50,384 bases of DNA, from the NCBI GenBank assembly GCA_024278775.1, contig JAJRSP010000040.1, forward strand, positions 1 through 50,384. Direction: 5' to 3'. The stretch's first letter is position 1, and every line of letters starts with the position of its first letter. The DNA comes from Planctomycetota bacterium. GTDB lineage: Bacteria > Planctomycetota > Phycisphaerae > UBA1845. Positions 42,350 to 50,384 of this stretch are shown piece by piece. The position numbers and the translations under genes were made by a program. The notes below the pieces were generated by a model. The model was not told the origin of the DNA and did no database searches. It saw only the letters and a list, made by a program, of their open reading frames with translations.

Positions 42350-44404
42350 GTGGGTGCCGATGTGATCGATCAATACACCCTGGCGTCGGAACACGGTCAA
42401 GTCTTGTCGGGGGCGGATTACCGAAATCTTGGACAGGCATTGGAGTGGACGAAACGATTCGGAGATGCCGTCGATGCCTATGCCGAAGCCGTGTCGCTGT
42501 CGGAGGGCCCGGCGTTGGATCTGCGTCGGCACATGTATTTGCTGCTCCGTGACAAGTTGTCCGCTGCGCCGTCCGCTTTGCAGGTGATGGCGCGTTCGAT
42601 TCTGGCGGACGCCGTGGGCCGCCTGGACCTCAAGATCTGGGCGCTGCAGGAACAGCTTTATTTGCTTGGTGAACTTGGTCAGCTTGACCTCGGTACCACG
42701 CTGTTGATGCGCTATCGAGACGCGTTTGAGGGTACGCCGCTTTATCCTCGTTTTCGGTTTTTGGAGGCGTTTCAGCTCTATCAGACGCGTGCCTTCGATA
42801 CGGCCGAGGCGCTGCTTCGCACGATTCGAAATGATATCTCCGTGGACGATCCCGTTCATGCGATGACCGGATGGTTGCTGGGTCGTGTGGTGATGCACGA
42901 TGGTGGTCCCCAACGTCCGATGGAGGCGTTGTCGTTTTTTTCGGACGTCATCGGTCATCATGTCGAGGGTCCGTACGTGACGGCGAGCCGTGTGGGTTCG
43001 GCCGAGGCGATGGCGTATTTGGAACGGCATCGTGATGCGGTGAACGAGTTTCGCTCCGCGATCGAGGAGGTGGATTCACTTCCGCCGAATCGGCTGGTGA
43101 ACCGTGCTTCACTTCGCGTGGCGTTAACCGTTCTTGCGGATGAGTTTCGCCAACGCGGTGAACTGGAGCCGGCTGTTGAATATAGTCGGCTGGCGGGAAC
43201 GTTGATCGACTGGGCCGAGGAAGACCAAGCGGCCGTCACACTCCGGCAGCTTGCGGATTTGCGGGGACGTCTGGCGGCGGAGTTGGAGCGCCAGGAGACG
43301 GACACGAAGGATGTGGCCGCGCGGGAGCGCGAGGAAGCCGAGGCGCGTCGTCAGGCACGGCTGGCCGGCGAAACCCATCTGGACATTGCGCGGTTGAGTG
43401 TCGTCAACGAGGAGCGGGCGGCACAGAACAGTTGGCAGGCGGCCGAGTTTTTTGCCAGAGCGGGAGATCGCGAAAGGGCCATTGAGCTGTTTCGCGGGTT
43501 TGCGAGGGAACGTCCGAACCACCCGCTGGTGGCGCGAGCGTTGCTTCGTATTGGGCAACTCGAACAGGCGGCACGGCGTTTGAGAGCGGCCGTCGAGGCC
43601 TACCAAGAATGTTACCGTCGGTTCCCTCGTACGATTGATGGCGCGCGGGCGTTGGTTCCGTTGGCGCAGAGTTATCTCGGTCTTGGCCCCGACCACCTGG
43701 AGATGGCGGAGAAGACGTTGCGGATTGTCCTTCGGAAGTCGCAGCTATTCACGCCGGAGGCTCCGGAGTTTGCCGACGCGTTGTTTTTGCTCGGGGAGAC
43801 GCAGGCCCGCCGGAAAAACTATGAAAACGCTATTGCCACGCTGGAGGAAACGTTGGATCGTTATCCCGATGACGATCGGCGCATTCGCGCGCAGTTTTTG
43901 TTGGCCGACGCCTATCGGCAGAGTGGTTTGGCTTTGAAGGCGGATGTTCAGAAGGCCAGTCTTCCGGGTGAGATTGAACAGATGCGCGTCGAGGCGGGAG
44001 CGCGGTTTCGTGAGGCGGCGCGGCTGTTTCGGGGTTTGGTCGAGGCGTTAGGGGATAAGCCGATCGGGCTGGACGAAATCTACCGGCGTCATTCCTATCT
44101 CTATGAGGCCGACGCCTATTTCGAAATGCAGCGTTACGAGGAAGCGTTGAAGCTTTATGAGGATGCGGCCGGTTTGTACAAGGATCGCCCCACGGGTCTG
44201 GCGGCGTATGTGCAAATCATTAACTGCCACGTATTCCTTGGTCGTCCGGAGGAGGCGCGTGCGGCGCTGGCTCGGGTTCGGGTTCTCGTGGACGATATGC
44301 CGCAGGCCGTGTTCGACAATTCCGTGTCGCCTGAGACACGCGGCGACTGGAAACGATACTTTGAATGGCTGAGTGAGTCCGAATTGCTGCAGCCGACGGG
44401 ATAA
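42350..44404 (+). CDS. TPR-repeat protein, main part (flagellar block)
   Basis: The 684-residue product is in the same frame as the 99-residue piece upstream. It has helix pairs typical of TPRs, such as YRNLGQALEWTKRFGDAVDA, AAEFFARAGDRERAIELF, ADALFLLGETQARRKNYENA and ADAYFEMQRYEEALKLYEDA. A charged, coiled-coil-like stretch lies around EREEAEARRQARLAGE. No enzyme motif is visible. The start is taken as GTG 42350, with no convincing ribosome binding site nearby, which supports the idea that it is not an independent gene. It precedes a FlgN-like gene by 4 bases, so a scaffold or assembly role in flagellar export is a reasonable guess. I do not recognise a named family. Confidence 0.7.
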   Translation: MGADVIDQYTLASEHGQVLSGADYRNLGQALEWTKRFGDAVDAYAEAVSLSEGPALDLRRHMYLLLRDKLSAAPSALQVMARSILADAVGRLDLKIWALQEQLYLLGELGQLDLGTTLLMRYRDAFEGTPLYPRFRFLEAFQLYQTRAFDTAEALLRTIRNDISVDDPVHAMTGWLLGRVVMHDGGPQRPMEALSFFSDVIGHHVEGPYVTASRVGSAEAMAYLERHRDAVNEFRSAIEEVDSLPPNRLVNRASLRVALTVLADEFRQRGELEPAVEYSRLAGTLIDWAEEDQAAVTLRQLADLRGRLAAELERQETDTKDVAAREREEAEARRQARLAGETHLDIARLSVVNEERAAQNSWQAAEFFARAGDRERAIELFRGFARERPNHPLVARALLRIGQLEQAARRLRAAVEAYQECYRRFPRTIDGARALVPLAQSYLGLGPDHLEMAEKTLRIVLRKSQLFTPEAPEFADALFLLGETQARRKNYENAIATLEETLDRYPDDDRRIRAQFLLADAYRQSGLALKADVQKASLPGEIEQMRVEAGARFREAARLFRGLVEALGDKPIGLDEIYRRHSYLYEADAYFEMQRYEEALKLYEDAAGLYKDRPTGLAAYVQIINCHVFLGRPEEARAALARVRVLVDDMPQAVFDNSVSPETRGDWKRYFEWLSESELLQPTG

Positions 44405-44408
44405 CGAC

Positions 44409-44891
44409 ATGAGTGACACCCCCTTGACGCCGGACCGTGTGGACCTTCGTGAAACCACTACGTTGTCGCTGCTTCGTGAGCAGGCGGCGGTGTATGCCAA
44501 GCTGGAGGCACTATCCGCCAAGCAGCATACGCTGGTGAGTGATGACAATTCCAGTCCGTTGTTGGCGCTGCTGGCCGACCGGCAACGTCTCACCGCAGAC
44601 CTTCAGCGTGTGGCGTCTCAGTTGGAGCCGGCACGCCGCAATTGGTCGGCAACGCGCGACGCGTTTTCTCCGGTGGGTCAGATGGAGGCGGATGGTCTGT
44701 TGACAGCCGCGCGAGAGCGGATGCGCCGTGTGATGGAGGCCTACGCGCGAGATGTCCGCGTGCTGTCGGCGCGGCGTGAGGCCGTAGCCGGTTCGTTACG
44801 CCAAACGCAAACCGTCGGACAGGCGGTGTCGGCCTACCAAGCGCCTGCAGCCCCCTCGGACGTCGCGACCCGGTTGGATGAGGCGAGTTGA
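44409..44891 (+). CDS. FlgN-like flagellar chaperone
   Basis: The 160-residue protein is largely helical, with a FlgN-like arrangement: LLREQAAVYAKLEALSAKQ, then LLALLADRQRLTADLQRV and a long C-terminal helix region (ERMRRVMEAYARDVRVLSAR). FlgN chaperones the hook-associated proteins FlgK and FlgL for export. Sequence conservation in this family is low, so the call leans on context: it lies between a TPR gene and a FleS-type kinase ahead of flgB. Its stop codon overlaps the kinase start by one base (TGATG). Start ATG 44409. Confidence 0.65.
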   Translation: MSDTPLTPDRVDLRETTTLSLLREQAAVYAKLEALSAKQHTLVSDDNSSPLLALLADRQRLTADLQRVASQLEPARRNWSATRDAFSPVGQMEADGLLTAARERMRRVMEAYARDVRVLSARREAVAGSLRQTQTVGQAVSAYQAPAAPSDVATRLDEAS

Positions 44892-45808
44892 TGCGCAGCA
44901 GTGCCTTGAATACGAATCCGGTTCGTCCTCCCCGTCACCCTTCCGGAGATGAGGGGGTGGTTGCCGAGGCTACGGCGGCTTCGGGGGCGATGGACCTGAT
45001 TGAAATTGTTCAGAAATATAACGAAGTGACCGAGCATCTGAAAAGCTCGCACGAGCGACTAAGCCATGAGGTGTGTCGGCTGCGTGAGGTGCTTCACGAA
45101 AAAAACCGGGAACTTCAGCGTCGGGAGCAGTTGGCTGCTTTGGGGGAGATGGCTGCCGGTGTCGCCCATGAAATCCGTAATCCGCTTGGTGGTATTGGGA
45201 TTTACGCGTCGCTGCTGGCGCGAGACCTCAAAGATCGGCCGAAGGAGCGTGATCTGGCAGAGCGAATTGGCTGCGGTGTTCACGCGTTGGAATCGATCGT
45301 GGGGGATATTCTGACTTTTGCCGGTGATGCCGTACCGACGGTGGCTCCGGCCCCGCTTTCGGAGATCGTGGAGCACGTGATGGCGCAGACCGAGGCGAAG
45401 GCCCAGGTCCGCCACGTGGAGGTCCGGGTGGCCTCTGCGTTGGATGATGTAACGTTGATGTGCGATGCGCGGCAGATTACGCGTGCGATAGCGAATTTGG
45501 TATTTAATGCGATTGATGCGGTCGAGGAGCGTGGCCACGTTTGGATTCGAGTGACGCGCGACACGTCCTCGGTTGATGGTCGGCTGGGGGGGTTGTTCGA
45601 GATTCACGTGGAGGACGACGGGCCGGGGATCAAACCGGAGTTGTTGCAACGCGTGTTCACGCCGTTTTTTACGACGAAACATACGGGCACCGGTTTGGGT
45701 TTGGCGATCGTGCATCGAATCGCCGAAGCCAACGGGGGTCTTGTGTTTGCACGCAACCGGGAGTCGGGTGGTGCCGTGTTTGGACTTCGTGTCCCGGCGG
45801 CGGCCTGA
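44891..45808 (+). CDS. FleS/FlgS-type histidine kinase (NtrB-like), soluble
   Basis: The 305-residue kinase has no membrane helix. A coiled coil (about residues 35-80, IEIVQKYNEVTEHLKSSHER and following) leads to HisKA with the phospho-acceptor His in MAAGVAHEIRNPLGG. The HATPase domain has NLVFNAIDAVEE, VEDDGPGIKPE, FTPFFTTKHTGTGLGLAI and NGGLVFARN. No PAS domain is seen, so the signal may come through protein contact, as proposed for FlgS-type kinases reading the export apparatus. The start ATG 44891 overlaps the preceding stop by one base (TGATG), with GAGG about 7 bases upstream. The NtrC-type regulator follows by 32 bases and is its natural partner. Confidence 0.88.
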   Translation: MRSSALNTNPVRPPRHPSGDEGVVAEATAASGAMDLIEIVQKYNEVTEHLKSSHERLSHEVCRLREVLHEKNRELQRREQLAALGEMAAGVAHEIRNPLGGIGIYASLLARDLKDRPKERDLAERIGCGVHALESIVGDILTFAGDAVPTVAPAPLSEIVEHVMAQTEAKAQVRHVEVRVASALDDVTLMCDARQITRAIANLVFNAIDAVEERGHVWIRVTRDTSSVDGRLGGLFEIHVEDDGPGIKPELLQRVFTPFFTTKHTGTGLGLAIVHRIAEANGGLVFARNRESGGAVFGLRVPAAA

Positions 45809-45840
45809 AGGGATGAGACGGATCGGGAGGTAAGAGATCG

Positions 45841-47232
45841 ATGTCCAGTATTTGCGTCGTGGATGACAAGGAAATCCTGAGAGAATCTCTGTGTGAAGCG
45901 TTGACTCGCGAGGATCATCGCGTCACCACCTTTGCCGATCCGGTCGAGGCGTTGGCGGAAATCAAGAAGCAGCGATTTGATGTCATTCTGAGTGATCTGA
46001 AGATGCCGAGGATGGACGGCATTACGATGATTCGAGAAGCGCGGGCGGCCGGTTGCCATACGCCCGTCATTATGATGACGGGGTTTGCGACGGTGGCGAC
46101 TGCGGTTGAAGCGATGAAGATCGGCGCGTTTGATTACATCCAAAAACCTTTTGAGGTAGACGCGATCGTCGTGTTGATTGAACGGGCCTTGGAGCAGGCG
46201 CGACTCCGACGAGAAAATGAAGCGCTTCGGACTTCGATGGAAGACTTGGGCAAAGCGCGGACCATGGTGGGTTCCAGTCCCACGTTGCAGGCGGTCTGCG
46301 CTCAGTTGGATCGGGTGGCGAAGAGTGACGACACGGTACTCATCACGGGTGAATCGGGAACGGGCAAGGAGCTTGCGGCGCACTACATTCATCGTATGTC
46401 GCTTCGCGCTCAACGGCCGATGCTCTGTTTGAACTGTGCGGCGCTATCGGCACCACTACTTGAGAGCGAGTTGTTCGGCCATGAACGTGGTGCGTTTACC
46501 GGTGCCGATCGGGCACGCAAAGGTCGGTTTGAGCTGGCGGATGGCGGCACGCTCATGCTGGATGAGATTTCCGAGATGGCGATCGGGCTTCAGGCGAAGC
46601 TGCTGCGGGTGTTGCAGGAGGGAGAGTTTGAGCGGGTAGGTAGTAGCACCACGCGGCGGTCCGATGTTCGAATCCTGGCAACGACCAATCGTGATCTGGA
46701 TGATGCCGTGCGCCGCAAACGCTTTCGCGCGGACTTGTTTTATCGGCTTAACGTGCTCCCGGTACACCTTCCTCCGCTGCGAGAACGCACACAGGATATT
46801 CCGGAGTTGGTGTCGCATTTTCTCGGGCAGGTGCCCCTGTCCGGCGACGGTCGGCGTCGTGAAATGTCGCCGCAGGGGATGGCGCTGTTGATGGCGTACG
46901 GCTGGCCGGGGAATGTGCGTGAACTCGAAAATATCTGTCGGCGGGCGGCCACCCTGAGTCCGGGTCCGGCCATTGAGGCGTCGCTATTGAAACCGTGGCT
47001 CGTGTCGGATGCGCTGGTGACGGATGGCTTGGGTGTGTTACGCGACGGACGCATGCTCGAAGACATGGAGCGGCGGTTGATCGAACGGATGTTGCAGAAA
47101 CATGGTGGGCACCGGGCGAAGACCGCGCGGTCTCTTGGTATGGGGGTTCGCACGCTCGGAATGAAACTCAAACAGTGGCGGGAAGAGTCGGAGGCGACGA
47201 GCCAGCGAACGCTGGCAACAGCCGGTGTGTAG
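45841..47232 (+). CDS. NtrC-family sigma-54 activator (FleR/FlgR-like)
   Basis: The 463-residue regulator has a receiver (phospho-acceptor in DVILSDLKMPRMDG, Lys in YIQKPFE), an AAA+ domain and a short C-terminal DNA-binding helix. Walker A is GESGTGKE, the sigma-54 contact loop is GAFTGA, Walker B is GGTLMLDEI, and the arginine-finger region reads FRADLFYRLNVLP. The tail GGHRAKTARSLGMGVRTLGMKLKQW is a Fis-type helix-turn-helix. All elements for sigma-54 activation are present. The kinase lies just upstream. The sigma-54 promoter of flgB and two dyads lie in the 177 bases after its stop. Confidence 0.92.
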   Translation: MSSICVVDDKEILRESLCEALTREDHRVTTFADPVEALAEIKKQRFDVILSDLKMPRMDGITMIREARAAGCHTPVIMMTGFATVATAVEAMKIGAFDYIQKPFEVDAIVVLIERALEQARLRRENEALRTSMEDLGKARTMVGSSPTLQAVCAQLDRVAKSDDTVLITGESGTGKELAAHYIHRMSLRAQRPMLCLNCAALSAPLLESELFGHERGAFTGADRARKGRFELADGGTLMLDEISEMAIGLQAKLLRVLQEGEFERVGSSTTRRSDVRILATTNRDLDDAVRRKRFRADLFYRLNVLPVHLPPLRERTQDIPELVSHFLGQVPLSGDGRRREMSPQGMALLMAYGWPGNVRELENICRRAATLSPGPAIEASLLKPWLVSDALVTDGLGVLRDGRMLEDMERRLIERMLQKHGGHRAKTARSLGMGVRTLGMKLKQWREESEATSQRTLATAGV

Positions 47233-47243
47233 GCTCGGTCGTC

Positions 47244-47276
47244 GCGCAGGAATTGCCGGTAGCGCAAGAATTGCCG
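47244..47276. promoter_or_regulatory. tandem dyad sites, proposed activator enhancer
   Basis: GCGCAGGAATTGCCG (47244-47258) and GCGCAAGAATTGCCG (47262-47276) are 15-base direct repeats with an 18-base period, differing at one base. Each has a near-palindromic core (GCAA-GAA-TTGC in the second). They sit about 55-90 bases upstream of the -24 element of the flgB promoter, a usual place for NtrC-type enhancer sites. The third copy is at 41950-41964. Confidence 0.6.
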
Positions 47277-47330
47277 CTTCCGGCGGATGAGATTCGGCCC
47301 CGAGGGGCCTGGCGGGCGTGTTTGGCGTCA

Positions 47331-47347
47331 TGGCATATCCCGTGCTT
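47331..47347 (+). promoter_or_regulatory. sigma-54 promoter of flgB
   Basis: TGGCATATCCCGTGCTT contains GG (47332-47333) and GC (47344-47345) with exactly ten bases between them, in the frame TGGCA-N6-TGCTT. The order and spacing match the sigma-54 consensus TGGCAC-N5-TTGCW, with G instead of T before TGC. Transcription would begin near 47357, about 50 bases before the flgB start. Confidence 0.75.
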
Positions 47348-47409
47348 GTGTGCGGGAGCGCGCGTCCTTTGCTCTGGGCGTGGCGTTGGGTTGGGAAGCA
47401 AGGTGGTGT

Positions 47410-47853
47410 ATGGGCGGCGTGTTTCTTGAAAGTTTGGCCAATCGTGGCGCGACGCCGGCGTTGGAGAAGACGCTGGCGTATAGCGAAGCGCGATTGAAAA
47501 TGATTGCCGAGAACGTGGCGAACGTTCACACGCCGGGCTACCGTGCGAAGCAACTGGATGCTCCGGGTTTTCAGCGGGCGCTGCGCGAGGCGTTGACGGA
47601 GAAGGGAATCGACCCGTACCAACGGCTTGACGTGTCGGTTCATGACGAGGTGGTGACGGAGGCTTCGGGGCGGTTGTCCGTCCGTCCGACGGACGTGCCG
47701 GTGGAGCATTCGTTGTTGCACGACGGCACGAACCAGTCCATCGAACGGCAGATGGCGATGCTCGCGGAGACGGGTATGACGTATGAGTTGGCGACGATGC
47801 TGCTCAATGGAAGTTTCGGCAGTTTGAGAAAAGCGATTCGCGGTACGGTGTAG
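47410..47853 (+). CDS. flgB: flagellar basal-body rod protein FlgB
   Basis: Proximal rod subunit of the flagellum. The 147-residue protein has the N-terminal rod-family motif MIAENVANVHTPGYRAKQLD, used by rod and hook proteins for export and packing, and a C-terminal helix NQSIERQMAMLAETGMTYELA that pairs with it. The start ATG 47410 has AAGG 6 bases upstream; the open frame runs back to 47287, but the extra residues are not FlgB-like. It is the first gene after the sigma-54 promoter and is followed by flgC, fliE and fliF. Confidence 0.92.
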   Translation: MGGVFLESLANRGATPALEKTLAYSEARLKMIAENVANVHTPGYRAKQLDAPGFQRALREALTEKGIDPYQRLDVSVHDEVVTEASGRLSVRPTDVPVEHSLLHDGTNQSIERQMAMLAETGMTYELATMLLNGSFGSLRKAIRGTV

Positions 47854-47909
47854 GTCGGCGGTCTGGCAGTGCGGTGCCGTAGCGTCCGCGAAGCCAAGGA
47901 GTCATCAGG

Positions 47910-48326
47910 GTGTATGGAAGTTTGGACATCAGCACGTCGGCGTTGACGGCATATCGCACGCAACTTGATGTGATTGCGGGCAACCTGGCCATGAAGGACG
48001 TGACGCGTGATGCGGCTGGAAATCCGGCTCCGTACCGCCGGCGTGTCGCGCTTTTTTCGAAGGGGCGCGGTGTGGGTGATGACCGGCCGGGTGTTCACGT
48101 GGACTCGATTACGAAGGATATGTCGCCCCTGCCGCTTCGCTGGGCACCGCATCATGTGGATGCGATACGAGAGGGGAAAAACAAGGGTTTTGTTCGTGTT
48201 TCCAACGTGGATTACCACACCGAGATGGTCAACGCGATGACGGCGGCCCGGGCGTACGAAGCCAATATATCGGTCATGGAGATGAGCAAACGAATGTCTT
48301 CGACCGCGTTGCGTTTGATCGCCTAG
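47910..48326 (+). CDS. flgC: flagellar basal-body rod protein FlgC
   Basis: Second proximal rod subunit. The 138-residue protein starts YGSLDISTSALTAYRTQLDV, with the motif region GNLAMKDVTRDAAGNPAPYR (FlgC-type, with the usual N-A-x-T somewhat altered) and the C-terminal block VDYHTEMVNAMTAARAYEAN typical of FlgC. The start is GTG 47910, with AAGGAG 8 bases upstream. It lies 56 bases after flgB and 28 before fliE, in the usual order. Confidence 0.92.
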   Translation: MYGSLDISTSALTAYRTQLDVIAGNLAMKDVTRDAAGNPAPYRRRVALFSKGRGVGDDRPGVHVDSITKDMSPLPLRWAPHHVDAIREGKNKGFVRVSNVDYHTEMVNAMTAARAYEANISVMEMSKRMSSTALRLIA

Positions 48327-48354
48327 TGGCGACGTTTTGGAATGAGGCACCATC

Positions 48355-48669
48355 ATGACTGATCCGATTCAGTTTTCGGGAATAATGCCACCGATCAGCG
48401 GTGTCACGCCACCGTCGGGGGCGGTGCCTTCGGGCGAGCCCGCTTCCGGTAGTGATTTTAAGTCGATCCTGTTGGACAGCTTGAGCGAGGTGAATCGGCT
48501 GCAAACCGAAGCGGACAAGGGGGTACAGGCGTTGTTGACGGGCGAAACGGAAAACGTGGCCGAAGTGTTGGCGGCTGCCAACAAGGCGGGTATTGCGTTT
48601 GATTTGCTCATGGAGGTGCGTAACAAGCTGACCGACGCGTACCGTGAGATCCAACAGATGCGCGTGTAG
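48355..48669 (+). CDS. fliE: flagellar hook-basal body protein FliE
   Basis: Connects the MS ring to the rod. The 104-residue protein has a variable N-terminus (about 35 residues), then SDFKSILLDSLSEVNRLQTE and the conserved C-terminal region NVAEVLAAANKAGIAFDLLM followed by EVRNKLTDAYREIQQM. The start ATG has GAGG 8 bases upstream. Position between flgC and fliF fits the common order. Confidence 0.92.
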   Translation: MTDPIQFSGIMPPISGVTPPSGAVPSGEPASGSDFKSILLDSLSEVNRLQTEADKGVQALLTGETENVAEVLAAANKAGIAFDLLMEVRNKLTDAYREIQQMRV

Positions 48670-48767
48670 GTGTTGGGGTGCCGGTGCATGGTAGAGCAAG
48701 CTGATGGATTGGCTTGTGGGGCTGGGATGTATGTTTCGCGAGAGTCGAGAGGGAGTTCGACGGCGAG

Positions 48768-50384
48768 ATGGAACGACTACGACAAACGATCGCGTATATC
48801 AACGGTCAGCTTAGCGGGCTGAACGTATCGCAGCGCCTGGCGATCGGCCTGTGTGCGGCGCTGATTGCCGGCTCGTTGTTGTGGCTGTTGCAATGGTCCA
48901 CGGTGCCTGATCTGGTTCCGTTGCTGAATCACGAATTCACCTATGCGGAACTGGATGCGGTGGAGGCCTCGCTTCGCACGAACGGGGTTGCTTTTGAGAC
49001 GCGTGGTACGCGGATCTTTGTGCGTTCCGCGGATCGGCATCAAGCCTTGCGCTTGACGCATACCTCGGGGGCGCTTCCCGAAGGCAGTCTGTTTGATATG
49101 GAGAGTGTGGTCACGGATCAAAATCCGTTTCAAGCACCGGAGGCGCGCGAGTTTGCGCAGAATTATGCCAAGGGCAACGAGCTGGCCAAGATTATCGCGA
49201 GTTCACCATATGTGAAATCGTGTTCGGTGATGGTCAATCCCAAAACGAAACGGCGATTGGGTGGTCACACCGACGTGCCTACGGCCTCGGTTACGGTGAC
49301 GTTGAAATCGAGTTTGGAGATGTCGGCGGATATGGTGGAGAGCTTCGCGAAGTTGGTCAGTGGGGCTGTGGCCGGTTTGAAGCCGACCAACGTGTCCATT
49401 ATCGATGCGCGTACGCTCCGTTCCTACAGCGTACCGACCGCGGATGGTGCGGCGTCGTTTGGATATCTGCGCGTGGTGAAGCAGCGCGAGGCACATCTCC
49501 GCGACAAAATTATGATGAAACTTGGAGACATTCCGGGGGTTCAGGTGGCCGTGACCGTGGAGCTTGATACAAGCAAACGAATCACCCAAAACGTGAAACA
49601 TGCCGCCGTGCAGCCGAAGTCGGAGAAATCAAAAATATCTGAAACGAGCGCGGCGACGCTGCCGTCGGAGACCGGGGTTCAGGCCAACTTGGGTCAGGCG
49701 GTGACGGCCGGTGGCTCGGGGCAGTCAAACAGCCAGGAAGAAACCTTGGTTGAAAACTATGAGCCGGCGATCAGCCAGACGGAAACCATCGAGCAGATGC
49801 CGTTTTCGACGAAGCGTGTGACCGCGGCGATTGGCATTCCCCGAAGTTTTATTGCGGGTATCTATCGGGCGCGATTCCCGGAAGGGGAGCCGCCGACCGA
49901 CGACGACGCGGAGTTTGTCAAGATTCGCGACGAGCAGATGGCGCGAGTCAAGACGAGTGTTGATCGCATCGTGCAGGTGACTGACCCGAACGACGTTCAG
50001 GTGGATATCTACCCGGATATGGATTGGACCTCGGCCGAGGGCGGTTGGAGTACGACGCCCGCGGGAGTGACGATGGCCACGGCGAGTGACGGGCTGGATT
50101 CGATGGACATGTTGACGGCTTATGGGCCGCAGGCGGGTCTTGCGCTGTTGGCGTTGGTGAGCATGGTCATGATGATGCGCATTGCCAAGGGCGCGGTGCC
50201 ACCAACGGACTTGGATGCTGATGAGGGTCAGGAACTCAGCACCGGTGATGAGCCGATGTTGACGGTCGGCTCGTTCCCGGTGGGACAGGCGTCGGCTTCC
50301 GCGAGCATGCTGACCGGGCAGGAAGTGGCCGGTGAGGACCTGAGGTATCAGGAACTGGGGTCCGAAGTATCCGCTCTGATCAGA
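48768..50384 (+). CDS. fliF: flagellar MS-ring protein FliF (3' end outside window)
   Basis: FliF forms the membrane ring of the basal body. The visible 539 codons are open to the last base, so the gene continues beyond the window. The N-terminal helix is AIGLCAALIAGSLLWLL, followed by VPLLNHEFTYAELDAVEASL and the secretin-like ring domain (NYAKGNELAKIIASSPYVKS, DVPTASVTVTLKSS). Then come a less conserved beta-collar (ETSAATLPSETGVQANLG), KRVTAAIGIPRSF and the second helix (QAGLALLALVSMVMMM). The C-terminal FliG-binding tail is not yet visible. The start ATG 48768 is preceded by GGGAG about 12 bases away, so a shift is possible. Confidence 0.95.
   Translation, partial: MERLRQTIAYINGQLSGLNVSQRLAIGLCAALIAGSLLWLLQWSTVPDLVPLLNHEFTYAELDAVEASLRTNGVAFETRGTRIFVRSADRHQALRLTHTSGALPEGSLFDMESVVTDQNPFQAPEAREFAQNYAKGNELAKIIASSPYVKSCSVMVNPKTKRRLGGHTDVPTASVTVTLKSSLEMSADMVESFAKLVSGAVAGLKPTNVSIIDARTLRSYSVPTADGAASFGYLRVVKQREAHLRDKIMMKLGDIPGVQVAVTVELDTSKRITQNVKHAAVQPKSEKSKISETSAATLPSETGVQANLGQAVTAGGSGQSNSQEETLVENYEPAISQTETIEQMPFSTKRVTAAIGIPRSFIAGIYRARFPEGEPPTDDDAEFVKIRDEQMARVKTSVDRIVQVTDPNDVQVDIYPDMDWTSAEGGWSTTPAGVTMATASDGLDSMDMLTAYGPQAGLALLALVSMVMMMRIAKGAVPPTDLDADEGQELSTGDEPMLTVGSFPVGQASASASMLTGQEVAGEDLRYQELGSEVSALIR

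Noticed and set aside
1..50384. CRISPR array or prophage
   Set aside because: No regularly spaced direct repeats, cas genes, integrase or phage structural genes were seen. The only tandem repeats are the two dyads ahead of flgB.

Overview
The window looks like a chromosomal segment of a planctomycete, probably close to Phycisphaerae. This is inferred from protein style, with no database support. The clues are a zinc-ribbon membrane protein with the CGYDLRG signature, a PVC-type pseudopilin, a subtilase carrying Cys-rich repeats and a dockerin-like tail, and several BNR/PD40-type lipoproteins. DNA is GC-rich by eye, genes face both ways, and most transcription units are short. There is no phage, CRISPR array or intact transposase. 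Mobile-DNA traces are limited to small non-coding repeats and one IS-end-like scar.

Left part (1-17,100). A tRNA-Ser(CGA) is followed by a zinc-ribbon membrane protein, a UreH/NicO-type metal transporter and a large BNR-repeat lipoprotein. Facing these are the ribosomal genes rpsN and rpmE2, both zinc-free types, with a clear promoter and terminator. Next come a periplasmic M20 amidohydrolase, a hybrid histidine kinase with a c-type heme motif in its sensor, and a receiver-HDOD protein beside it. A UvrC lacking its C-terminal HhH region follows. Then come an SLC13 transporter-APS kinase pair and apt on the minus strand.

Middle part (17,100-42,000). This holds an enlarged K+-type membrane pyrophosphatase (TTG start), a secreted subtilase, a prolyl oligopeptidase lipoprotein, a family 2 glycosyltransferase and a diguanylate cyclase with intact active and inhibitory sites. 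It also holds rsmE with a tandem T-fold (PTPS/QueD-like) gene, yidD, a TIGR03960-type radical SAM protein, a pseudopilin, a PD40 lipoprotein and a SAM hydroxide adenosyltransferase. Three copies of one ~145-bp repeat with inverted ends lie between these genes at 29.7, 35.6 and 40.5 kb. A second, shorter hairpin family occurs at 1.2, 2.05 and 29.57 kb.

Right part (42,000-50,384). One continuous plus-strand flagellar block encodes a TPR protein broken by an in-frame TAA, a FlgN-like chaperone, a FleS/FlgS-type kinase, an NtrC-type sigma-54 activator, FlgB, FlgC, FliE and FliF (cut by the window end). A GG-N10-GC sigma-54 promoter precedes flgB, with two tandem dyads about 70 bp upstream of it. 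A third, near-identical dyad lies in front of the TPR gene. Together these suggest a local circuit in which the kinase-activator pair controls the flagellar basal-body genes and perhaps its own operon.
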